Below are positions 39,301 through 42,594 of a DNA stretch of 64,000 nucleotides, piece by piece. A program made the position numbers and the translations under genes. The DNA lies in assembly GCA_033964015.1 (NCBI GenBank), contig CM066912.1:18091073-18155072 (forward strand), in the 5' to 3' direction. Source of the stretch: Scolanthus callimorphus (lineage: Eukaryota; Cnidaria; Anthozoa; Actiniaria; Edwardsiidae). The notes beneath the pieces are model-generated. The model saw only the letters and a program-made list of their open reading frames with translations. It had not been told where the DNA came from and did no database searches. Within the stretch, counting starts at the first letter, position 1. The number at the start of each line of letters is the position of its first letter.

Positions 39301-41901
39301 AGAAGGTTAAAATGTGTGAAAGTGCCGTCTGTTTTGTTGTCTTCTATCTACTGTAGGATATTCTTCAGTGGAAACGTTCGCGGCATTTCTTCTACTGGCG
39401 CTTGAAGCGTACCCTGTTAGAACGCAAGGTCAAGGCCATGCTCAAGACGGCTAACAGGTATTACTGGTGTTTACGTTATCTCCCGACACTCTGTCTCATG
39501 TGGTCATGTTGGGAGTACTATTTTGTTTTTTTTAGCGACCTTTCCACGGCACTGCTTAATTCCACTCTTGAACGTCTCTTCCTGGAGGCACACGGAACCG
39601 CTAAGGTAAACCTTTGGTTGGCTTTGATAAGTAACACTTCAAAACGTTCCACAGCTGATGTTAGTGCTTGTCAGAAACCCCCTTATTGGTCGACCCCCTT
39701 ATTGCGGGATTAAAACGGCAGCCGGATGTTTAAAAGTGTTCAATCGGATTTTTAAAACTATCCAAAACTATCGCTCCCATTTCCCGTCGTCTGTGTTGGA
39801 TCAACTTCATCTCGAGGGCGAGCTTACCTGGTCTGCAAGGCCATCTTGCAGCCTCGTCCTCGAGACGAGGCTGCATACATTAAACCATGCATCACTGCTC
39901 AAGGAAACTGGTCCGCGAAAGCGCTGTTGCGTTGTCGTGACTTTTCATTGATTGATTAATCGAATTAATTGTTACCACTCAATCTTTGAATTTTATGTTT
40001 CTGTCATACAATTCATATACTGTCAAATCACACAGAAAATATTGAAACTAAATTGCTTGGGCTCATCTCAATCCTTTTCTTGACACCTCTTACCCATTGG
40101 ACGATAACAAGTCTCGAGTGGTCTTCATTGATAAGCTGCGTCAATGAAACCATAATACGGTTTCATTTGGAAAAATTGTAACATTGCCTGTTATATTGCG
40201 ATCAACTTCTGATGATCTTTACCCTTTTTCGGGGGGAGGGGAGAGGGGCAAAATCATAAATAAACTAACCGCAAAATGTGAGAAATCAAGCCATTACTCA
40301 GTTACCTGCGATCGACTTACCAGGAAACTCTCCGTGTTACCAAATTACCTTTGAATCGCCATTTACGGGTTTCTCAGTATCCACTTTAACTGAATGGAAA
40401 CCTTAGTTTTCAGCCTTTTCCCAATTAACTGCATAAAAATAGCTTTTAGCATTTCCCCAAAGCAAAGTTGTATTTATCTGCAATATGTTTTCAGTTCTTT
40501 TGTTCCTCTTTGTGCATTTGTGTTTATGTTGATTTGTTTCTAGTCCTACCTGTGGAGTGACAACAAGACGGTGGCCGAGTGGCTGGAGAAGGAACTGGCT
40601 CTAGAGGAAGGATCTGTGATCGGCGAGAACGTCAAATGGATCAAGCGAGATCGCGTCCTCAGGCAGATAAAAATGTATGTACCACCTTCTGTGAAGAGAA
40701 GAGTTACAAGATGAACTTAAGCAGGTTGACGTCTGAGTATCAGCCACTGTGATAGTTTTCCTCGCGACTGTAGTCTAGGGCACTGCAGTGTTAAGCAATG
40801 GCTTCTGACAGTGATTTCGCTACGTACAGTGTGAAGTTATATTAAGCATAATGTATTTCCAGAGGTCTTATTTACCACGCTTTACGTCATTATCGTGGCC
40901 AAAAAAAAATTGTCCACAACAAATTAATTTTCACCACAAAGATGGCGTAAAGTGTGGTTAATGTGTGAACAGAACTCAAAACCTATGGGAATTTTTTTTT
41001 CCATGACAAAATACCAAATGATATAATTATGATCATTTTTCGTTGCAAATAGTCCGCGCATTCGAACAGTTTCCCTTTGTTTTTGAGCCGCGCGCGCAAG
41101 CGGATGCGAGCAGAGTGGTATAGACTCTTATTTCCCATGGCAAATCTGCCAATTGTTTTACGAGAAAGCTAACTGTTATGGTGAAATAGAAGGTCTCAAT
41201 TTCACTTGGCCTCAAGTGTGTAAAGCGGTCCCTGCTACATAAAACGTGAATTCTGATCCTTTGATTCGATAGAACGCACTCTCTGATTGGCTAATCAGTG
41301 GGCAGATCATGGACAGTACGCGTTCCGTGGTGACCACTCGAATCCTAGTCGGGGGCAGTTGGGATTTTTTTTCTGCTGTTTCGAACCTTGTGTTCACCGT
41401 GGGTTGAAGTCATTTCGTCATTTCTCCTGTTTCACGTCTTTCGGATGAGACATTAAACCTAGGTCACGTCTCTTAGCCCACTACACTTAACGACTATGCG
41501 AGGGACGGCAACCATAGTGCTCACTACAGAATGATTGTAACTGCAGTGTATAAATCGCAGTCCGCATCTAGGGGTCAGGCATGTCCACATCTGTACACCG
41601 CATTTGAGCATATCCATATGATAATTTAGATATGATAATCCATATGGTATACAAGTGCATACATTTCATTTCATTTCAAACTTCACCACCAAAAGCTCAT
41701 TGCATTTCATTTATTTGGTTAATTTGTACCACTTTCCTTACTGTGGCCAGGCTAGTGCAAGAGAACCCCGAGATCGCCATGGATTGCATTGTGCATATCA
41801 CACAGCAGATGACAGCAAGTCGACGTTCTGAACTCTCCCGAATACTGACCACCCTGGAGACGAGGACAGAAGAGAACTCAAGTGGTGAATCACCCAGTTA
41901 G
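233..41901 (+). CDS. ACACA: Acetyl-CoA carboxylase, 3' half of gene (30 exons, C-terminal ~990 aa)
   Basis: ACC carboxylates acetyl-CoA to malonyl-CoA, the committed step of fatty-acid synthesis. This part encodes the end of the central region and the carboxyltransferase (CT) domain, which moves CO2 from biotin to acetyl-CoA. Exons joined: 233-373, 805-969, 1071-1139, 1692-1783, 2312-2423, 2826-2912, 3440-3508, 4356-4427, 5140-5214, 5408-5470, 5643-5714, 6761-6898, 9127-9168, 9297-9375, 17123-17220, 17710-17820, 20065-20131, 20277-20353, 26438-26557, 26828-26924, 35436-35532, 35804-35938, 37552-37730, 38700-38821, 38903-38982, 39075-39140, 39357-39457, 39536-39605, 40544-40674, 41751-41901. 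They are collinear with animal ACC to its C-terminus. Diagnostic blocks include [37 protein letters not shown] and ELRGGAWVV. Total coding length is 2,978 nt, one short of a multiple of three, because phase fails at the exon 19/20 junction. The biotin carboxylase and biotin carrier domains must lie upstream of the window. I cannot say whether this is a single ACC or one paralogue. Confidence 0.97.
805..969 (+). CDS. ACACA: ACC exon 2 (central region)
   Basis: 55 codons, phase 0/0. It contains [20 protein letters not shown] and [12 protein letters not shown], matching the animal ACC block [18 protein letters not shown]. Acceptor atcccag, donor gtaata. Confidence 0.95.
1071..1139 (+). CDS. ACACA: ACC exon 3 (central region)
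   Basis: 23 codons, phase 0/0. It encodes [15 protein letters not shown], equivalent to the conserved [12 protein letters not shown] of animal ACC. Acceptor ctttccag, donor gtaggt. Confidence 0.93.
1692..1783 (+). CDS. ACACA: ACC exon 4 (central region)
   Basis: 30 codons plus 2 nt (phase 0 in, 2 out). It encodes [20 protein letters not shown] then LQAEIKV, the conserved MRYG-RLW-LRVLQAE block. The split codon AG|G (Arg) is completed by the next exon. Confidence 0.94.
2312..2423 (+). CDS. ACACA: ACC exon 5 (central region)
   Basis: One base plus 37 codons. Contains [20 protein letters not shown] and YYLD, matching [17 protein letters not shown] of ACC. Donor gtaatt. Confidence 0.95.
2826..2912 (+). 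CDS. ACACA: ACC exon 6 (end of central region)
   Basis: 29 codons, phase 0/0: [16 protein letters not shown] then [11 protein letters not shown], the ACC block YG-KQGPLHG---TPYVTKD-LQ. Confidence 0.95.
3440..3508 (+). CDS. ACACA: ACC exon 7 (central/CT boundary)
   Basis: 23 codons, phase 0/0: [20 protein letters not shown], the signature KRF-AQS-GTTY-YD-PE-FRQ near the start of the carboxyltransferase part. Confidence 0.96.
4356..4427 (+). CDS. ACACA: ACC exon 8 (CT linker)
   Basis: 24 codons, phase 0/0: [20 protein letters not shown]. This segment is variable between ACCs, so the call rests on phase, splice sites (ttgtag / gtgagt) and its place between two certain exons. Confidence 0.82.
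5140..5214 (+). CDS. ACACA: ACC exon 9 (CT N-lobe)
   Basis: 25 codons, phase 0/0: [20 protein letters not shown], equivalent to TELVLD--GQL---NRLPG-N of ACC. Confidence 0.95.
5408..5470 (+). CDS. ACACA: ACC exon 10 (CT N-lobe)
   Basis: 21 codons, phase 0/0: [20 protein letters not shown], matching IGMVAWK---KSPEYP-GR of ACC. Acceptor atgcag, donor gtattg. Confidence 0.93.
5643..5714 (+). CDS. ACACA: ACC exon 11 (CT N-lobe)
   Basis: 24 codons, phase 0/0: [20 protein letters not shown], the conserved VI-NDIT--IGSFGP-ED block. Confidence 0.95.
6123..6195 (+). tRNA. tRNA-Arg (anticodon TCG), possibly degenerate
   Basis: A 73-nt cloverleaf close to metazoan tRNA-Arg(TCG). A-box TGGCCTAATGG is at 6,130-6,140. 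The anticodon stem is TCTGA/TCGGA with loop CTTCGGA, the T-loop is TTCGAGT, and a T-run follows at ~6,203-6,211 as a pol III terminator. Two weak points are visible: an A:C first acceptor pair and T in place of the first T-loop-closing G (stem GAGGT/CCCTT). It may therefore be a pseudogene or tRNA-derived repeat. It lies in the ACC intron 5,715-6,760, same strand. Confidence 0.75.
6761..6898 (+). CDS. ACACA: ACC exon 12 (CT N-lobe, ANSGARIG motif)
   Basis: 46 codons, phase 0/0. Contains [20 protein letters not shown] then ARIGVAEE and KVAW. The [12 protein letters not shown] motif is one of the strongest CT signatures. Confidence 0.97.
6976..7079. repeat. Foldback hairpin in ACC intron
   Basis: Arms 6,976-7,020 and 7,035-7,079 are near-perfect reverse complements with a short loop. 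Probably one end of a foldback DNA element. Sequence 7,080-8,270 is AT-rich, with no gene seen; a 20-bp direct repeat containing GACGTCACACACTCAAGAC lies near 8,000-8,035. Confidence 0.7.
8280..8748. repeat. GATAGGC/GATAGAC heptamer microsatellite flanked by direct repeats
   Basis: About 8,353-8,579 consists of (GATAGGC)n changing to (GATAGAC)n and then GATAGACGATAGC units. A ~36-bp sequence starting CAATGTACGAAGGTTTCCGA occurs on both sides (8,280-8,316 and 8,712-8,748), suggesting the block grew within a duplicated segment. Confidence 0.85.
9051..9095 (+). pseudogene. 3' part of a tRNA-Arg, upstream of ACC exon 13
   Basis: Matches the anticodon arm, T arm and 3' acceptor strand of the tRNA at 6,123-6,195; the D arm and 5' acceptor strand are missing. 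The pyrimidine-rich run that follows (9,099-9,125) serves as the exon 13 acceptor tract. Confidence 0.8.
9127..9168 (+). CDS. ACACA: ACC exon 13 (42-nt microexon)
   Basis: 14 codons, phase 0/0: [14 protein letters not shown], matching G--YLYLTP-D-K. Its pyrimidine-rich acceptor (9096-9126) directly follows a tRNA-Arg 3' fragment. Confidence 0.94.
9297..9375 (+). CDS. ACACA: ACC exon 14
   Basis: 26 codons plus 1 nt: [20 protein letters not shown] then KDIIG, matching EDEGESRYKI-DIIG of ACC. Donor gtacgt opens the 7.7-kb intron that holds the GPCR. Confidence 0.95.
9808..10179. repeat. 39-40-bp minisatellite, ~9 copies
   Basis: The motif GGGAAGCCAAAACGCAGT recurs every 39-40 bp (9,818 to 10,140). 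Copies alternate between GTCATTCGG and GTCGTTCGG versions, giving an ~80-bp higher-order period. It lies 430 bp after exon 14. Open frames across it are by-products of the repeat. Confidence 0.9.
10734..10829. repeat. 22-bp tandem repeat, four copies plus
   Basis: Unit begins ATAAGTTTATTTTCTTGAGT and is repeated without visible change, so the expansion is recent. A short duplicated GGTTCCTTTGATATGC follows at ~10,875-10,915. Confidence 0.9.
11006..11263. mobile_element. Small TIR element joined to a terminal hairpin
   Basis: Inverted ends TTAGTATAAACC... and ...GGTTTATACTAA bound 11,006-11,156. It is followed directly by AACAATTAGACCTC, a ~107-bp hairpin and GAGGTCTAATTGTT (11,157-11,263). 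The same architecture recurs at 12,791-13,876. It lies just beyond the 3' end of the GPCR gene. Confidence 0.7.
11340..12371 (-). CDS. Class A (rhodopsin-like) GPCR, single exon, nested in ACC intron
   Basis: 343 aa with seven hydrophobic segments (approx. residues 27-52, 61-86, 104-127, 147-168, 191-215, 244-266, 283-309). Family landmarks: N43 in TM1, D71 in MAISDLL of TM2, C105 before TM3 and C181 in loop 2 (likely disulphide), ERY at 129-131 in place of DRY, P259 in TM6, and S301-P302-V-V-Y305 in place of NPxxY. N-glycosylation sequons at N8, N13 and N176 fit an extracellular N-terminus; the basic tail ends in SRA. It is complete, intronless and antisense to ACC, inside the intron 9,376-17,122. 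TM6 lacks the usual CWxP. The ligand cannot be predicted; peptide, amine and orphan receptors are all possible. ATG at 12,371 gives a normal-length N-terminus. Foldback elements flank it on both sides. Confidence 0.93.
   Translation of the reverse strand: MDTETLTNSSVSNVTNSLVHIEEAINIKIAALFVVIIFGAFWNTVVILLVWFKRNLQRNVYIFIANMAISDLLALLLYPMRLLVEYLSGIQTWRLGTGTLGILTCKLYIWLFNIAPCASLVTLLIITIERYKAVTSKIQLTPLTRWSMVFLVLAPWIIVGLLTLPFMMDAQLRTVNATVDCYYARAQWADIYYPVFYSCIIMLQIIIFILNVILLKRLKQTCSALQLTRVHVLKRVKAFHCAARVVLCSLFLSVLLVTPLYSMLAILRVSDMVGYDAIWNYYSFDLYFTLKFLSFANAALSPVVYFVLLKDFRNWLYAKRTNTDETESRSRGFIRTSEIESRA
12791..13876. mobile_element. ~1-kb TIR element joined to a terminal hairpin
   Basis: Left TTAGTATATACTACGCGGGA (12,791) and right CCCGTGTAGTATATACTAA (to 13,807) are inverted repeats. 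AACAATTATTCTCC, a hairpin and GAATAATTGTT (13,808-13,876) follow. No coding capacity, so non-autonomous. It lies upstream of the GPCR. Nothing is recognisable from 13,877 to 14,358. Confidence 0.7.
14359..15810. repeat. 25-bp minisatellite, ~58 copies
   Basis: Unit resembles GATCGGAAGGCAATGGTATA plus AGATT, with GAGAGG/GGAAGG, CAATGG/CATTGG and TATAAG/TATGAG variants. Because 25 is 1 mod 3 and the unit has no minus-strand stop, all three minus frames stay open for hundreds of codons, which makes false ORFs of up to 533 aa. No gene or clear repeat is seen from 15,811 to ~16,490. Confidence 0.93.
16505..16906. repeat. Two adjacent foldback hairpins
   Basis: One pairs 16,553-16,575 (GATCAATACTTTTGGGCG) with 16,621-16,643. 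The second has 68-69-bp arms, 16,689-16,757 and 16,838-16,906, nearly perfect. Probably remains of inverted-repeat transposons. Confidence 0.8.
16947..17086. mobile_element. 140-bp MITE-like foldback next to ACC exon 15
   Basis: Ends AGGGGCCGGTTCCT and AGGAACCGGCCCCT are perfect inverted repeats. The interior has repeated TTATCC/GGATAA motifs pairing across the centre. It ends 36 bp before exon 15, so it abuts or includes the acceptor region. Confidence 0.85.
17123..17220 (+). CDS. ACACA: ACC exon 15 (GSGMIAGE motif)
   Basis: 2 nt plus 32 codons: [20 protein letters not shown] then [21 protein letters not shown] is a hallmark of the CT domain. Acceptor gtcttcag, donor gtgagt. Confidence 0.97.
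17401..17454. repeat. GC-rich hairpin in intron 15
   Basis: Arms GAGAGGGAGAGACGCGCCA and TGGCGCGTCTTTCCCTCTC with a 14-nt loop. Origin unknown. Confidence 0.75.
17710..17820 (+). CDS. ACACA: ACC exon 16 (VRLGQR motif)
   Basis: 37 codons, phase 0/0: [20 protein letters not shown] then [13 protein letters not shown]. Both [17 protein letters not shown] and LILTG--ALNK are invariant in ACC. Confidence 0.97.
17894..18264. mobile_element. ~370-bp foldback element
   Basis: TATTGCCGGATTTCAAGC (17,894) is inverted at 18,264, and the arms continue ~50 bp with inner complementarity (AAACTATACAAAATCC / GGGATTTTGTATAG). No coding sequence. Confidence 0.8.
18362..18863. repeat. Near-perfect palindrome with 238-bp arms
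   Basis: 18,362-18,599 is the reverse complement of 18,626-18,863 with only about two or three differences I could find. The 26-nt centre is AT/G-rich. Both arms give the same 68-residue open frame, which is a consequence of the symmetry. Confidence 0.92.
18970..19978. mobile_element. ~1.0-kb non-autonomous TIR element
   Basis: Ends AGGTATGGGAAAGGTT and AACCTTTCCCCATACCT are inverted. A second inverted pair inside (about 19,060-19,235 with 19,366-19,545, both carrying CAGAATTCAATAGAAYCACC-like sequence) folds the middle. No protein. Confidence 0.8.
20065..20131 (+). CDS. ACACA: ACC exon 17
   Basis: 22 codons plus 1 nt: [20 protein letters not shown] then HN(G). Matches VLGREVYTSN-QLGG-QIM-NG. 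Confidence 0.97.
20277..20353 (+). CDS. ACACA: ACC exon 18
   Basis: 2 nt plus 25 codons: [20 protein letters not shown] then FVPL. Matches the ACC block V-DDF-G---IL-WLSY-P. Donor gtatgg opens a 6-kb intron containing a LINE. Confidence 0.94.
20756..21252. repeat. Two tandem ~190-bp hairpins
   Basis: Each runs AGCAATAAAAxTACTTTC, GAxAAAACTTGAAAGACAC, a short GC-rich loop, then the complement. First hairpin 20,756-20,943 (loop CCTTCGG), second 21,064-21,252. Positions 20,354-20,755 show no gene. Confidence 0.85.
21672..25561 (+). mobile_element. Decayed CR1/L2-like LINE with 2A-like motif
   Basis: Non-LTR retrotransposon in sense with ACC, inside intron 18. Pieces in order: an N-terminal ORF (21,672-22,349) with a hydrophobic stretch ending [13 protein letters not shown] (2A-like); APE-type endonuclease with WNVQSMN and LALTETWL (22,370-22,620) and LLTGDINFH and SDHYGVL (22,713-23,000); linker to 23,864; reverse transcriptase with [19 protein letters not shown] and YGVPQ (23,931-24,240), then YVDDVQVY at 24,322-24,345, where YADD is usual; and a C-terminal block, [12 protein letters not shown] to HLFKQFS (24,700-25,170). 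At least four frameshifts or stops break it. The 3' tail (25,171-25,561) has repeated TTGTATTGCTTATACATTTT, an AATTTT run and (ATT)n. The 5' boundary is not resolved. Confidence 0.9.
25811..26115. mobile_element. ~300-bp foldback element
   Basis: Outer ends CTGTTTTCCGC / GCGGAAAACAG and long inner arms (25,871-25,943 with 26,004-26,076, containing CCCATTTCAGATCACGTGGC) are near-perfect complements. It lies 320 bp upstream of ACC exon 19. Confidence 0.85.
26438..26557 (+). CDS. ACACA: ACC exon 19
   Basis: 40 codons in the ACC frame: [20 protein letters not shown] then [18 protein letters not shown], matching DPIDR-IEF-PTKTPYDPRW-LAG. It ends CAG|gtttgt in phase 0, yet the next exon needs one extra base. 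Confidence 0.88.
26828..26924 (+). CDS. ACACA: ACC exon 20 (phase mismatch with exon 19)
   Basis: The conserved frame begins 2 nt into the exon: [20 protein letters not shown] then [12 protein letters not shown], matching W-SGFFD-GSF-E-M--WA-TVVVGRAR. Exon 19 ends in phase 0, so a simple join is out of frame by one base. An AG at 26,801-26,802 would add 25 nt and restore an open frame, but it inserts eight non-conserved residues. A dropped G after the acceptor is an alternative. Confidence 0.85.
27041..28270. mobile_element. Element inserted in the transposon, 6-bp TSD TATTAG, CRE-rich tandem core
   Basis: Bounded by TATTAG at 27,035-27,040 and 28,271-28,276. The opposite TIR of the host element preserves the empty site (TATTAGTAAAACTGC). 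It starts CGGAGCTCCTGCGCGGGCC (a GC hairpin) and ends CCAGTGGCTAAATCTATA. It has a (GTCC)n run at ~27,310-27,345. A second, inverted copy of this family is at 52,063-53,041. Confidence 0.9.
27497..28180. repeat. 127-128-bp tandem repeat, ~5.5 copies, with paired CRE palindromes
   Basis: GCTTGAAAAATCAATATCTC recurs at 27,497, 27,625, 27,753, 27,880 (CATTATC variant), 28,007 and 28,135 (AATTAATATC variant). Most units carry TGACGTCATCGATGACGTCA, two CRE/ATF consensus sites in a perfect palindrome. Confidence 0.9.
28641..35479 (+). repeat. 58-bp minisatellite made from ACC exon 21 splice acceptor and coding start (~118 copies)
   Basis: A reference unit is 35,422-35,479: intron end GTTGTATATTTGTAG followed by 43-44 bases of exon 21 coding [14 protein letters not shown]. 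The unit repeats at 58-bp spacing back to ~28,641, with variants such as +3 nt (TATTATTTGTAG), GAT for GAG, GTATGATAC, and GTCTGGG for GGCTGGG. In the exon frame each upstream unit reads through ETR, then VVYL, then TAG, the TAG being part of the next acceptor. Only the last copy continues into unique coding sequence. The array fills most of intron 20. Confidence 0.96.
35436..35532 (+). CDS. ACACA: ACC exon 21 ([14 protein letters not shown] motif; last unit of a tandem array)
   Basis: One base plus 32 codons: [20 protein letters not shown] then PADPANLESESK. The first 44 bases are the final copy of the 58-bp array at 28,641-35,479; the sequence becomes unique after 35,479. Matches [30 protein letters not shown] of ACC. 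Confidence 0.96.
35804..35938 (+). CDS. ACACA: ACC exon 22 ([11 protein letters not shown] motif)
   Basis: 45 codons, phase 0/0: [20 protein letters not shown] then [17 protein letters not shown]. The ANWRGFSGG motif is invariant in ACC CT domains. Donor gtacgt. Confidence 0.97.
36012..37558 (+). repeat. 57-bp minisatellite ending at ACC exon 23 splice acceptor (~27 copies)
   Basis: Each unit ends GTGCTATTCACAG|GACATGT, i.e. the exon 23 acceptor plus its first 7 bases, preceded by ~50 bp of intron (CATATGATAACGTGTGTGG). In the exon frame upstream units read GAC ATG TGA, a stop at the third codon. Another frame stays open for 533 codons because 57 is a multiple of three; it has no gene features. 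The array fills intron 22 except its first ~73 bp. Confidence 0.96.
37552..37730 (+). CDS. ACACA: ACC exon 23 (follows a 57-bp splice-acceptor array)
   Basis: 59 codons plus 2 nt: [20 protein letters not shown] then [20 protein letters not shown] and MEMYAD. Acceptor attcacag is the last of ~27 tandem copies; the first 7 exon bases are shared with the array unit. Confidence 0.97.
37893..38115. mobile_element. ~220-bp MITE
   Basis: Ends CTCGTTCCCAGA and TCTGGGAACGAG are perfect inverted repeats; both subterminal parts carry AGAGCCT-like sequence. It lies in intron 23 (37,731-38,699), otherwise featureless. It contains GGCCAATCAGAATCG. Confidence 0.8.
38700..38821 (+). CDS. ACACA: ACC exon 24
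   Basis: 1 nt, 40 codons, 1 nt: [20 protein letters not shown] then [10 protein letters not shown]. Matches [23 protein letters not shown]. Donor gtaaac at 38,822. Confidence 0.96.
38903..38982 (+). CDS. ACACA: ACC exon 25 (followed by a GC-AG intron)
   Basis: 2 nt plus 26 codons: [20 protein letters not shown] then STYQQ. The exon ends CAG|gcgagt, so the donor is GC. The intron (38,983-39,074) is only 92 bp and ends ctcag. Confidence 0.93.
39075..39140 (+). CDS. ACACA: ACC exon 26 (end and donor tandemly duplicated)
   Basis: 22 codons, phase 0/0: [20 protein letters not shown] then IT. The [13 protein letters not shown] motif is highly conserved. The last 24 exon bases and the donor are part of a 49-bp tandem duplication. 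Confidence 0.96.
39117..39214 (+). repeat. 49-bp tandem duplication spanning the exon 26 donor
   Basis: 39,117-39,165 and 39,166-39,214 are identical. The unit starts ATGCAAGAGAAAGGGGTTAT, includes the last 24 exon bases and the donor CACT|GTATGT. The second donor, at 39,190, would add 49 nt and shift the frame. Confidence 0.93.
39357..39457 (+). CDS. ACACA: ACC exon 27
   Basis: 33 codons plus 2 nt: [20 protein letters not shown] then LERKVKAML. Matches DILDWK-SR-FFYWRLRRLLLE. Confidence 0.96.
39536..39605 (+). CDS. ACACA: ACC exon 28
   Basis: 1 nt plus 23 codons: [20 protein letters not shown] then TAK. This matches the variable helical segment of ACC ending in W-VE-EG--K. Phase fits both neighbours; acceptor ttttttttag. 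Confidence 0.87.
39606..41750 (+). other. ACC introns 28 and 29
   Basis: Intron 39,606-40,543 has a G-rich run near 40,230 and nothing else I recognise. Intron 40,675-41,750 contains, at about 41,430-41,545, a stretch with CTTTCGGATGAGACATTAAA, resembling the 3' part of some invertebrate SINE/LINE tails; this is a tentative reading. Confidence 0.35.
40544..40674 (+). CDS. ACACA: ACC exon 29
   Basis: 43 codons plus 2 nt: [20 protein letters not shown] then [17 protein letters not shown]. Matches YVWDNNKDLAEWLEKQL and I-ENIK-I-RDYVLKQI. Confidence 0.96.
41751..41901 (+). CDS. ACACA: ACC terminal exon 30 and stop codon
   Basis: 1 nt, 49 codons and [23 protein letters not shown] then [16 protein letters not shown]. 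Matches [20 protein letters not shown] and R-EV-RIL-T; the C-terminal tail is acidic and serine-rich. Confidence 0.96.
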
Positions 41902-42276
41902 ATCAGGGGAGACATGAACATGTCAAGCAAGTAACTATAAGGCCTTTTGAAATTGACTGCAGTGAAATTCCAATTCTCTATCAGCTACTCACCTTCCCAT
42001 AACTGAATTCTGTTCAGAATTGAACAGCATATTCTAACGGAAGTCAACACATGATCATTAGAAATCCAAGGCTTCTTACCTATACACCAAACATCGCTAG
42101 ATATTTATGTGGTTTTCAGGCCAACAGAACCGGCAATCGCTACTAGAACAAATGTACAAAATGTACAATGTAATCCCAAGCAAGCATGGTAAATAAAGTG
42201 TAAAAAGCACAATCATCAGAAACATTTTATAGTGTTATTAACAAAATCAAATAATAATATAACAGACTCTAATAAA
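41902..42276 (+). other. ACC 3' UTR with two poly(A) signals
   Basis: No coding sequence follows the stop. AATAAA hexamers occur at 42,192-42,197 and 42,271-42,276, suggesting a 3' UTR of roughly 300-400 nt. Cleavage sites are inferred, not seen. Confidence 0.65.
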
Positions 42277-42502
42277 ATGGATTTTGTGGTTATAAATGTT
42301 ATGAAGTTATTATTTGGAGTTTGGCAGAAGACTGTAGGTTAATGATGGCATGTACGCCATGTATCACTTTACTTACTTATATATTGAGTATTTTTATCCA
42401 TTTTTATATATATAATTATTTGTAAAGCCAAATATTTTTATAATTTTACTATGTATATAACGCAATTCAGTTTTTATAACTGCAACGTTTTATCGAATTA
42501 AA

Positions 42503-42505
<3 letters not shown>

Positions 42506-42580
<75 letters not shown>
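42506..42580. repeat. (CTAT)n microsatellite
   Basis: About 18 uninterrupted CTAT units, at the 3' end of the inverted LINE fragment that follows. Positions 42,277-42,505 are AT-rich with no gene. Confidence 0.95.
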
Positions 42581-42581
<1 letters not shown>

Positions 42582-42594
42582 ACTTGTCCTCTTC